A stretch of DNA of 7,915 nucleotides, from assembly GCA_017553965.1 (NCBI GenBank), contig JAFZJK010000122.1, positions 1 through 7,915 of the forward strand, read 5' to 3'. The DNA comes from Lachnospiraceae bacterium (GTDB lineage Bacteria; Bacillota_A; Clostridia; Lachnospirales; Lachnospiraceae). The notes below the pieces were generated by a model. The model saw only the letters and a program-made list of their open reading frames with translations, was not told the origin of the DNA and did no database searches. Position 1 is the stretch's first letter; each line of letters begins with the position of its first letter. The translations under genes were made by a program, and so were the position numbers. This document shows, piece after piece, positions 1 to 6,230 of this stretch.

Positions 1-163
1 ATAATAATTATGTTACCGTTCAACTCGTCACTATCTCAAGTGACTCACATGTTTTATCATGTGATGAAATTTTAGGAAATTTCAAGGTTGTCATGCTATT
101 CAGTTATCAAGGTTCTGTGCTGTTCTGCACTCCTTTTAAACAACACTCCGGAGCGCGTCAGCA
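1..163 (-). other. Probable rRNA operon leader (transcribed, non-coding)
   Basis: This stretch lies downstream of the strong leftward promoter at 170-198 and has no open frame with a ribosome binding site. Read on the minus strand it carries a boxA-like segment at 96-115 (GAACCTTGATAACTGAATAG), similar in style to the antitermination/leader sequences before 16S and 23S genes of Firmicutes. A second ACCTTGA copy lies at 83-89. It can form three small hairpins: 117-120 with 127-130, 46-51 with 58-63 (CACATG/CATGTG), and 27-32 with 39-44 (GTCACT/AGTGAC). The CTCCGGAG palindrome at 146-153 is close to the predicted RNA 5' end. The mature rRNA start is not inside the window, so the assignment as a 16S leader is inference. 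Another stable RNA is the main alternative. Confidence 0.55.
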
Positions 164-169
164 AATGGT

Positions 170-240
170 ATTATATCACCCGTATTTTTGATTGTCAACA
201 CTTTTTTTAATCTTTTTTTATATTTTTTTTAAATTTCTCA
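170..240 (-). promoter_or_regulatory. Strong sigma-A promoter with UP-like element, reading left (probable rrn promoter)
   Basis: On the minus strand there is a perfect -35 TTGACA at 193-198, a 17-base spacer, and a perfect -10 TATAAT at 170-175. The -10 is extended by TGA at 176-178. The predicted RNA start is near 163. Bases 199-240, immediately upstream of the -35, are almost entirely A/T with runs of A on the transcribed-sense strand, as in UP elements that bind the RNA polymerase alpha subunit. This combination is typical of rRNA promoters in Firmicutes. No protein gene follows within the window, which fits a stable RNA operon beyond the left edge. Confidence 0.8.
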
Positions 241-269
241 AAGCCCCCATAAAACAAGCGTTTTTTGGC

Positions 270-317
270 ATAAAAATAGGACTCGTCAGGGGATTTTTTT
301 CCTAATAGAGCCCTACT
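270..317 (-). terminator. Rho-independent terminator, second of a tandem pair
   Basis: Read leftward, AGTAGGGCTC (308-317) pairs with GAGTCCTATT (275-284) over ten positions, including G-U pairs. An inner stem of TTAGG with CCTGA lies within it. The right-hand arm runs straight into TTTTTA (271-276 on the opposite strand). It lies downstream of cvpA and upstream of the strong promoter at 170-198, so it would stop read-through from the dnaX-to-cvpA operon into the putative rRNA operon. Confidence 0.65.
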
Positions 318-343
318 GTATATATTAGATATATTTATAAATA

Positions 344-372
344 GACCGCCACAACATTTAAGTGAGGCGGTC
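344..372 (-). terminator. Hairpin after cvpA, probable first terminator
   Basis: A perfect seven-base-pair GC-rich stem, GACCGCC with GGCGGTC (344-350 and 366-372), has a 15-base loop. It starts 24 bases after the cvpA stop codon. The sequence after the stem in the leftward direction is TATTTATAAAT, which is U/A-rich rather than a clean U run, so it may be a leaky terminator backed up by the hairpin at 270-317. Confidence 0.55.
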
Positions 373-395
373 CTGATAAAAACTCTTGTTCATTT

Positions 396-1097
396 TTACT
401 TCAGCATTCCAAATACCATATTTACCACAGGGTTATAAGTATAAAACCAGGTAAGCGGTTCACTTTCATTAACCATCTCTATAACAGCTGCTCCCATGGA
501 TGTGGTCGGGAAAGCAATAGCTGCTATATATAATACAGAAACAATAAGAAATCCCTGTGCAAATCCCATGATCATTCCCAGCAAGGTATTCGCCTGTTTG
601 ATACCGGGCAGCTTGGCTGCGATGTCAAGCAACAGTCCTGCGATCAGAACGATAACTGTCACCACCATAAATGTAAATACATATGCTATGGCACTTATTA
701 TCAATTCGGTCATCCTGGTATAGATATTATCTATCATCTGCTTACGGGCTTCTGCAGACGTTGCTGACTCTGCATCCCCGGCTTTATTACATCTTTCTAC
801 GATCAGTTCTTTAAGCTGATCGGGCATATCGATTTTTTCCACATAATCCCTTATCTTGATTTCATCAGTGATCTTGTTCTTCAGATCGATCTTTTGTTCT
901 AAGCTATTATATATCTTTTCAGGTATCTCTGTATGTTCATTTATATAATCAGCTACATACGGAGACAGCACACCCGTGATCAAGATAATTAAAAATAAGG
1001 AAAACATGGTAAAAACGGTATGCACAAATCCTTTTTTTGCTCCCAATAATGTGCAGCCCACTAAGATTACCGCGACAATTATCAAAAATAAATTCAT
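396..1097 (-). CDS. CvpA family membrane protein
   Basis: This 233-residue protein has four predicted membrane segments at about 2-19, 25-46, 132-158 and 172-195. A charged, mostly helical region (about 50-130) sits between the two pairs. CvpA-family hallmarks are visible: a short GAKKGF turn after the first segment (residues 19-24), and the small-residue motif NTLLGMIMGFAQG (170-182), with N170, G174, G178 and G182, at the start of the last segment. E. coli CvpA is an inner-membrane protein needed for colicin V production; its molecular role in other bacteria is not settled. I place the start at ATG 1097, because the AAAGGAG site at 1106-1112 then has an eight-base spacing. The in-frame GTG at 1106 overlaps that site. 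The gene follows the DUF5711-type gene after 24 bases and is last in the operon. The family call is fairly sure; the function is not known. Confidence 0.82.
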   Translation of the reverse strand: MNLFLIIVAVILVGCTLLGAKKGFVHTVFTMFSLFLIILITGVLSPYVADYINEHTEIPEKIYNSLEQKIDLKNKITDEIKIRDYVEKIDMPDQLKELIVERCNKAGDAESATSAEARKQMIDNIYTRMTELIISAIAYVFTFMVVTVIVLIAGLLLDIAAKLPGIKQANTLLGMIMGFAQGFLIVSVLYIAAIAFPTTSMGAAVIEMVNESEPLTWFYTYNPVVNMVFGMLK

Positions 1098-1105
1098 TTC
1101 CCCCA

Positions 1106-1112
1106 CTCCTTT
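1106..1112 (-). promoter_or_regulatory. Ribosome binding site deciding the cvpA start
   Basis: AAAGGAG on the minus strand lies eight bases before ATG 1097. It overlaps the in-frame GTG at 1104-1106, which rules out that upstream codon as the likely start. Confidence 0.75.
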
Positions 1113-1121
1113 CCTCTATAC

Positions 1122-2309
1122 TTAATCTATTGACTCCTCTTTGCTTGTTTCTTTTTCCGTCTTAAGTCTTATTATTCTAACTTCATTTCCTCCAAGTACA
1201 CAGTATTTATCCTTACCGGCAGGGAAAATACTCCTGATACCGCCGTCAATCTGTGTCCTGAACTTTTCAGAACCGTTTAAGTAATATATGATACAGGAAG
1301 AGTTGCTGTACATGATCAGCTCATCGCCTTCGATACACATACCTGTATATGCCAGACCTGTAACTATAGTCTTTTTGGACTTTCCGTCAGTATCAAATAT
1401 AGTGATCTTTGAAGTACCGTCTGTTTCGCTTTCAGCAAGACATATCAACTCAGAGTCATAGCATACGGCAGAAAGCCTAACTGTTTCCTGGGTAGCAAGT
1501 TCCGAAGGTGTTTCCTTCATCCTGTATAGTATGCACCTGTCCTCTCCGAAGGCACATACGCGGTCATTTGTGATAAATTTTACTTCGGGGATTATCTTAC
1601 CTGCATAAGAATAACTGCCTACTACTCTGCCGGCGAAATTCTGTCCTACACTGCCGAAATTATAAAATGTTACCCACGATGCAAGTTCATCGCCTATCTT
1701 CATATAAGAAGTAACAAGTTTCTTTCCATCGTCCGAAAGATCGACCGAAAGAGGAAACCCGTCAGCTGAAATACTGGTTTCTATATCAAGAAGAAGCACA
1801 CCGTTTATATCATATACATAAATATGATCATGTGAAAGCGAATCGGTCCATACGGCAACAACGCCCTGGGCTGCAATAGAAATATCCACTATTTTTTCAG
1901 GGATATTTATATGGTAATTACCGCCCTGTCCGTCCGTAATGCATACTGTCTGCATACCCTTATCGGCAAATGCACAGTAATCTCCGCACACATCCACAAT
2001 AGGTTTCTTCATATTATAGCTAATATTCCAGACAGCTCTTCCGTCCAGATATGCCTCGGCACCGTCATTATTGTACTTAATATAACCTTTGCCGTATCTG
2101 GCATATTTATTCTGGCTGGTAACCTCAGCGGAAGAAATAACCTCAAACGAAGTATACACACTATTCTCCTTTATCATTTTATAAAGGAGTAAGGCTATAC
2201 TTCCGAGCACGCACACAAAGATAAGGATGATCGGCCCCAAATGCCATTTCTTCCCACCCTGGTTCTGCTCATTTTCAGTTTGTTCTTCTCTTGTCCTATA
2301 TCTGTCCAA
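1122..2309 (-). CDS. DUF5711-like single-pass membrane protein with predicted extracellular beta-propeller-like domain
   Basis: This is a 395-residue protein. Residues 1-23 are polar and cytoplasmic, 24-44 form one hydrophobic signal-anchor helix, and the rest is predicted outside the cell. The outer part repeats short beta-strand units with turns of the kind seen in WD40/PQQ-like propellers: DVCGDYCAFADKG (106-118), DLSDDGKKLVTSY (190-202), and IFDTDGKSKKTI (304-315). The sequence style and length match Lachnospiraceae proteins annotated DUF5711; I name that family from memory. The start is TTG at 2309 with AGGTGG (2316-2321) six bases upstream. No other methionine occurs before residue 45, which would remove the membrane anchor. 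The C-terminal tail is highly charged. It sits 50 bases after the coiled-coil gene and 24 bases before cvpA, so all three are probably co-translated envelope components. A sensory or scaffold role is possible but unproven. Confidence 0.72.
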   Translation of the reverse strand: MDRYRTREEQTENEQNQGGKKWHLGPIILIFVCVLGSIALLLYKMIKENSVYTSFEVISSAEVTSQNKYARYGKGYIKYNNDGAEAYLDGRAVWNISYNMKKPIVDVCGDYCAFADKGMQTVCITDGQGGNYHINIPEKIVDISIAAQGVVAVWTDSLSHDHIYVYDINGVLLLDIETSISADGFPLSVDLSDDGKKLVTSYMKIGDELASWVTFYNFGSVGQNFAGRVVGSYSYAGKIIPEVKFITNDRVCAFGEDRCILYRMKETPSELATQETVRLSAVCYDSELICLAESETDGTSKITIFDTDGKSKKTIVTGLAYTGMCIEGDELIMYSNSSCIIYYLNGSEKFRTQIDGGIRSIFPAGKDKYCVLGGNEVRIIRLKTEKETSKEESID

Positions 2310-2315
2310 CTTTGT

Positions 2316-2321
2316 CCACCT
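2316..2321 (-). promoter_or_regulatory. Ribosome binding site supporting a TTG start
   Basis: AGGTGG, one mismatch from AGGAGG, lies six bases before the TTG at 2309. It is the only plausible site before the membrane anchor of the DUF5711-like protein. Confidence 0.6.
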
Positions 2322-2335
2322 GCTAACCGTCTGTC

Positions 2336-2351
2336 ATCCCGATTACGGGAT
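2336..2351 (-). other. Small perfect hairpin between two operon genes
   Basis: ATCCCG (2336-2341) and CGGGAT (2346-2351) form a perfect six-base-pair stem with a four-base loop. It lies in the 50-base gap between the coiled-coil gene and the DUF5711-like gene, just before the latter's ribosome binding site. No U run follows it leftward, so it is not a terminator. It could be an mRNA processing or stability element, or chance. Confidence 0.35.
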
Positions 2352-2359
2352 CCAACGTT

Positions 2360-3478
2360 TTATAGAGACTCTATGCTCTTGTCAACTGTCTTCTTATAGA
2401 CATCCAATGCATCAGCTACAGTCTCTGCATTTCCATCATTAATTATTTCTATCAGATTATCAATAACCGGAACCGAAAGTATCTCTTTGCCAAGATACGA
2501 TTCGTAATTCTTTGAGATCTTAACCGTAAGGTCGTTAAGCTCAGCCTCCACAGCATGCTTTTCCTCACGAGTGTTTTCCAAAGCTTTCTGGTCTTCCTCG
2601 ATCTCTTCAAAAAATCTTGTATGGATCTCGTTTGCAATGTCCTTCTTTGTCTGATTTTCAAACTGGGTCATCGCATCCTGTTTCTCTTCGACTATGGTAT
2701 CTATCTGTTTCTGAATCTCGTTTATCTTGGTATCAAACTTTTCAAGCGCATATCCGCTCTCGTCGGAATCGTTCTTGATATTTTCTTCCTTCTTGGAAAT
2801 CCTTCTCTTTAAGCTTGCGATCTTTCTCTTATATACTGCGATCTCTTTAAAGTCTTTCTTATAACGTTTATATACATTCTTTCTGAGGAAGTAATATGCT
2901 AATGCCACCAAACATATCACTATAAGATACAGCGGCAAAAGCCACAATCCGCTTGCCTCTTTAGGAAATGCCAGCCAGAAAACGATAAGCGGAATGGAAA
3001 GCAATACCAAAACCGTAAGCAGGATGATACCATACTCGCCCAGACTGTTCGGTATAAACATCGACAAAAAGTATTTAGTCTCAAAGATACTCGGAATATC
3101 ATTCTTTGAGAAAAGAGATGTGATATTGGCCTTATTGACTCTTATCTCTTCACGCAGATCCTGGGTTTCGTTCTCTATTCTCTTTGAAACACCGCTGGTC
3201 TTTGCGCTGGCACGTCTTGACTGTTCCTTCTTCATGCTGGAACGTACCTTGCTCAGCTGTGAGTCAAATGATGCTTCTATCTCGCTCCTGCGCTTTGAGA
3301 TAGTGCTGTTGATCTCAGAAGCTTCCGCCTTCTTCGCAGTATCTAGCTGCTTGGAAAACCTTTTCTCGTCTTCGTTAAGCTTTGCTTCCCTGTCTCTTAA
3401 TTCATCGTTTTTCTCAAGATCGTCCTTAATTTCGTACAGGACATACACGCCCTTACTTAAGATATTGTTTTCTTCCAT
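2360..3478 (-). CDS. Coiled-coil protein with two central membrane helices, function unknown
   Basis: This 372-residue protein matches no named family that I recognise. Residues 14-120 are highly charged and heptad-rich (many E, K, R, S), predicted coiled coil. Two strongly hydrophobic helices follow at about 147-170 and 178-198, separated by a short FPKEASG turn. Residues 200-330 are again a long charged coiled coil, starting with a basic stretch (K/R-rich, 199-230) that suggests a cytoplasmic side. The last 40 residues (331-372) form a mildly hydrophobic helical tail. With a short hairpin between the helices, both coiled coils should face the cytoplasm. The ATG at 3478 has a weak GGGGA site six bases upstream; there is no alternative in-frame upstream start, because a stop intervenes. 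It follows recR after 76 bases. Possible roles are a membrane-anchored structural or scaffolding factor, but no catalytic motif is visible. Confidence 0.75.
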   Translation of the reverse strand: MEENNILSKGVYVLYEIKDDLEKNDELRDREAKLNEDEKRFSKQLDTAKKAEASEINSTISKRRSEIEASFDSQLSKVRSSMKKEQSRRASAKTSGVSKRIENETQDLREEIRVNKANITSLFSKNDIPSIFETKYFLSMFIPNSLGEYGIILLTVLVLLSIPLIVFWLAFPKEASGLWLLPLYLIVICLVALAYYFLRKNVYKRYKKDFKEIAVYKRKIASLKRRISKKEENIKNDSDESGYALEKFDTKINEIQKQIDTIVEEKQDAMTQFENQTKKDIANEIHTRFFEEIEEDQKALENTREEKHAVEAELNDLTVKISKNYESYLGKEILSVPVIDNLIEIINDGNAETVADALDVYKKTVDKSIESL

Positions 3479-3517
3479 GATTCATCCCCACATGCATTCT
3501 TTTTTTCCTTGACTTGT

Positions 3518-3543
3518 ACAAAAAAAGTTGCGCTCTTTTTTGT
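3518..3543 (-). other. A/T-stem hairpin after recR, possible weak attenuator
   Basis: In the 76-base gap after recR, ACAAAAAAG pairs with CTTTTTTTGT around a seven-base loop containing GCGC, with one bulged base. The stem is almost all A-T, so it lacks the GC core of a standard intrinsic terminator. The U run on the leftward transcript (3520-3526) could still cause pausing or partial termination between recR and the downstream membrane genes. Confidence 0.35.
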
Positions 3544-3554
3544 CAGGTGCTGTG

Positions 3555-4154
3555 TTACAGTGAGATTCGTCCCTCAAGTGCACGCAGCAGGGTAACCTCA
3601 TCTATATATTCAAGGTCTCCGCCCACGGGTATACCGTTTGCGATCCTGCTCACCTTTATCCCCGCCGGCTTAATCAGCTTGCTTAAGTACATGGCAGTAG
3701 CTTCACCTTCGACACTCGAATTGGTGGCTATTACCACTTCCTCTATTTCCTCCTGCTGAAGCCGTAAAAGAAGTTCTCTTATCTTGATATCTCCCGGCCC
3801 TATACCGAGCATAGGTGATATCACCCCGTTTAATACATGATAAAGTCCGTTGTATTTTCCTATTCTTTCATACGCAGCCATATCCCTGGTAGTCTCCACC
3901 ACCATGACCGTTTTGGGATCACGGTTAGGATTGGAGCAGATCGGACATATTTCCCTGTCTGTCAGGCAGAAGCATCTTGAACAATATTTTACTCCTGCCT
4001 TCGCATCGGTAATGGCAGCCGTAAGTCTTTCAACCCTTTCGTTTGGCATATCAAGGATATGAAACGCCAGCCTCTGAGCCGACTTCGTGCCTATACCCGG
4101 AAGCGATCCGAGCTCCGAGATAAGTCTGCTTATCTTTTCGCTATAATATTCCAT
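3555..4154 (-). CDS. recR: Recombination mediator protein RecR
   Basis: This 199-residue protein has the usual RecR length and order. A helix-hairpin-helix lies at about 9-30 (LGSLPGIGTKSAQRLAFHIL). It is followed by a zinc finger with C58, C61, C70 and C73, and a Toprim domain from about 81 to 176 with the acidic start VVE (85-87) and ATNSSVEGEATAMYL (143-157). A conserved C-terminal block follows (IPVGGDLEYIDEVTL, 175-189). RecR forms a ring-shaped clamp and acts with RecF and RecO to load RecA on gapped DNA in the cytoplasm. The ATG is only three bases after the ybaB stop, and no Shine-Dalgarno sequence is visible before it, so translation is probably coupled to ybaB. The gene order dnaX–ybaB–recR is widespread in bacteria. 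Confidence 0.97.
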   Translation of the reverse strand: MEYYSEKISRLISELGSLPGIGTKSAQRLAFHILDMPNERVERLTAAITDAKAGVKYCSRCFCLTDREICPICSNPNRDPKTVMVVETTRDMAAYERIGKYNGLYHVLNGVISPMLGIGPGDIKIRELLLRLQQEEIEEVVIATNSSVEGEATAMYLSKLIKPAGIKVSRIANGIPVGGDLEYIDEVTLLRALEGRISL

Positions 4155-4157
4155 AAT

Positions 4158-4520
4158 TTAGAAACCGAATCCGCCTAATCCGCCAAGTGTGGAACCGAGG
4201 CCGCCTGCTACTGAGTTCATCATGCCTTCCTGTTCCTCTTCCATCTTCTTTAATGCTTCATTAACCGCAGCAATGATAAGATCCTGAAGCATCTCGATAT
4301 CGTCGGGATCAACTACTTCAGGAGAAAGTGTTACAGATGTAAGCTCTTTCTTGCCCGATACCTTTACGGTAACAGCTCCGCCGCCTGCAGATGCCTCCCA
4401 TTCCTTGGTCTCAAGCTCTTTCTGCTTCTCTTCCATCTGGCGCTGCATACGCTGTGCCTGCTTCATCAGATTGTTCATGTTTCCGGGGATACCACCGCCG
4501 AAACCGCCTTTCCTACCCAT
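4158..4520 (-). CDS. ybaB: YbaB/EbfC family nucleoid-associated DNA-binding protein
   Basis: This 120-residue protein has a glycine-rich N-terminus (2-13). A long amphipathic helix follows ([19 protein letters not shown] region, about 15-40). Next comes the family core: [18 protein letters not shown] (47-64), L66, P68 and D72, followed by a second helix (77-97). A glycine-rich C-terminal tail ends in GGFGF. YbaB/EbfC proteins form tweezer-shaped dimers that bind DNA and are nucleoid-associated. The start has a perfect AGGAGG site at 4529-4534 with an eight-base spacer, the strongest in the window, as expected for an abundant small protein. It sits 28 bases after dnaX and three bases before recR. 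Confidence 0.95.
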   Translation of the reverse strand: MGRKGGFGGGIPGNMNNLMKQAQRMQRQMEEKQKELETKEWEASAGGGAVTVKVSGKKELTSVTLSPEVVDPDDIEMLQDLIIAAVNEALKKMEEEQEGMMNSVAGGLGSTLGGLGGFGF

Positions 4521-4548
4521 TTATAAGTCCTCCTTAAATATAATCTTA

Positions 4549-6150
4549 TTAATCTATCTGCCTGATAGCCAGTTTTACTACCTTTCTTAAATCCCTCTTT
4601 TGGAGATTTGTTTTTCCGTCATCGACTCCGACCGTTATGTCCAGGTCCTTGCCTGTGATCTTAGCTATCTGGGTTTTAAGTTCATCTATCCTGGAAGGCT
4701 GCAGCTCTCCGTTCATCTCGTTTCTAAACTGCATAGTCCTTACATCAAGATCGTTTTTGAAAACTATGTGGAGTTTTCCGTTTTCTTCTATAGGTACTGC
4801 CGTAGAAAGCATAGTGCCCGACAGCTTATCTATCCCGTTCATCCTTCCGGTTATCTGCTGCCAGCTGTTTATAACCTGTACAATATCTTCCGGTAATGCT
4901 TTTGCCAGTTCCTCGGCATTAAAACTGTCCGGTTCAGGAGTGTTTTCTGCAACAGATTTATTTTCCGTACCTGTTCCCTTTGTGCTTACAAAGTCACCGT
5001 TCTCAAGCTTTTCCTCCAATACACGTACCCTGTCAAGGAGTGCACTGTAATCGGTCTGCATCTGAGGTCTAACAAGCTTTATCAGCTCAACTTCTATAAG
5101 AAGTCTTTTCTGTGATGCATATCTGATACGATTTAAAAGCTCCGACATAATACTTATGTATCGTATAAGTGTTTCTCCGTCAGCCACATGGGACTCATGG
5201 ATTATAAGCTCCATATTTTCCTTGGAAAACTCAAGTACCTCATAAGGATCCTCTACCGACTGCGCCAAAAGAAGGTTTCTTAAATAACCTGCGAAATCGG
5301 ATACAAACATCGTAAGCTCTCTGCCGGATGCAAGTACTTCGTCAAGTATTGTCATACAGCCCTCTGCAGAACCTGCAGTAATGTATCTGAGTAATCTTGC
5401 AAATACTTCTACATCGACGGAACCGAGTACTTCCAATACTTTGTCATATGTAAGCTTCTGTCCGATATAAAAAGCTATGCACTGGTCAAGTAAGCTCTGT
5501 GCATCACGCATGGAACCGTCTCCGACCCTGGCAATGTATTTTAACGCCTTTTCCTCTGCTTCTATACCTTCGGACTTCATAAGGTCCGCGAGGCAACCCG
5601 CTATGGTATCGGTCGTTATCCTCTTAAAGTCATATCTCTGACACCTTGAAAGTATGGTGATCGGTATCTTATGTACTTCAGTGGTAGCCAGAATGAATAT
5701 AACATATTCCGGCGGTTCCTCCAATGTCTTTAACAGCGCATTAAATGCACTTGTGGAAAGCATATGTACCTCATCTATGATGAACACCTTATACTTTCCT
5801 TCTGTAGGAGAATATTTTACATTCTCTATTATATCTCTTATATTTTCTACACTGTTGTTGGAAGCGGCATCCAGTTCGGTAACATTCATCGAAACCTGCG
5901 AATCTATGCTCTTGCATACGCTACACTGTCCGCATGGGCTTCCGTCCACGGGAGATTCACAGTTGACCGCTTTTGCAAAAAGCTTGGCCACCGAGGTCTT
6001 GCCGGTTCCTCGTGTACCGCAGAACAGGTAAGCATGTCCGATCCTGCCCGTCTTCATCTGGTTCTTAAGGGTAGTCACTATGTGATCCTGCCCCCTGACC
6101 TCGTCAAAGCTCTGCGGTCTGTATTTTCTGTATAAAGCCAAATAGCTCAT
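4549..6150 (-). CDS. dnaX: DNA polymerase III subunit gamma/tau (clamp loader ATPase)
   Basis: This 533-residue protein opens with the DnaX signature YLALYRKYRPQSFDEVRGQ. Residues 45-52 are the Walker A motif GTRGTGKT. A zinc-binding module uses C64, C73, C76 and C79, and Walker B is FIIDEVH (123-129, acidic pair D126-E127). Sensor 1 is around ATTE (155-158), the SRC arginine-finger motif is at 168-170, and sensor 2 GDGSMRDAQS is at 210-219. Domain III continues to about 365, then a polar linker (about 375-415) and a C-terminal domain with a basic tail. DnaX drives ATP-dependent loading of the sliding clamp and links the loader to the replicative polymerase. No A-rich slippery heptamer is seen, so a frameshifted short gamma form is not supported. 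ATG 6150 has AGAGGA (6156-6161) five bases upstream. Confidence 0.97.
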   Translation of the reverse strand: MSYLALYRKYRPQSFDEVRGQDHIVTTLKNQMKTGRIGHAYLFCGTRGTGKTSVAKLFAKAVNCESPVDGSPCGQCSVCKSIDSQVSMNVTELDAASNNSVENIRDIIENVKYSPTEGKYKVFIIDEVHMLSTSAFNALLKTLEEPPEYVIFILATTEVHKIPITILSRCQRYDFKRITTDTIAGCLADLMKSEGIEAEEKALKYIARVGDGSMRDAQSLLDQCIAFYIGQKLTYDKVLEVLGSVDVEVFARLLRYITAGSAEGCMTILDEVLASGRELTMFVSDFAGYLRNLLLAQSVEDPYEVLEFSKENMELIIHESHVADGETLIRYISIMSELLNRIRYASQKRLLIEVELIKLVRPQMQTDYSALLDRVRVLEEKLENGDFVSTKGTGTENKSVAENTPEPDSFNAEELAKALPEDIVQVINSWQQITGRMNGIDKLSGTMLSTAVPIEENGKLHIVFKNDLDVRTMQFRNEMNGELQPSRIDELKTQIAKITGKDLDITVGVDDGKTNLQKRDLRKVVKLAIRQID

Positions 6151-6192
6151 TTAAGTCCTCTTAATTCTGTATACGAAAAACCATATCAATCA

Positions 6193-6221
6193 ATTATAAA
6201 TAATTTTTTTCCAAAAAACAA
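6193..6221 (-). promoter_or_regulatory. Probable sigma-A promoter of the dnaX operon
   Basis: On the minus strand, TATAAT at 6193-6198 is preceded after 17 bases by TTGTTT at 6216-6221, which matches only the TTG half of a -35 box. The predicted RNA start is near 6186, giving a leader of about 36 bases before dnaX. The region is A/T-rich. The preceding gene ends at 6231, so the promoter occupies the whole gap. Confidence 0.6.
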
Positions 6222-6230
6222 GTAGTGTCT

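Noticed and set aside
242..269. Hairpin formed by GCC and GGC arms with A and T runs between the promoter and the terminator
   Set aside because: The stem has a mismatch and mostly A-T pairs, and no U tract follows in the leftward direction. It may only add to the A/T-rich upstream region.
1104..1106. GTG as an upstream start for the CvpA-family gene
   Set aside because: It overlaps the AAAGGAG ribosome binding site that is ideally spaced for ATG 1097.
2994..3512. Plus-strand open frame of 172 codons over the coiled-coil gene
   Set aside because: It is antisense to a well-supported gene. Its Ser/Leu/Phe-rich composition is the mirror of Glu/Lys/Arg-rich coding, and it has no ribosome binding site.
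4637..5050. Plus-strand open frame of 137 codons inside dnaX
   Set aside because: It is a shadow of dnaX with low-complexity Ser/Phe-rich translation and no start signals.
6151..6230. Signal recognition particle RNA gene upstream of dnaX, as in Bacillus
   Set aside because: The gap is only 80 bases, is A/T-rich, and is filled by a promoter; no GGAAG...GCAG-type SRP RNA apical motif is seen.
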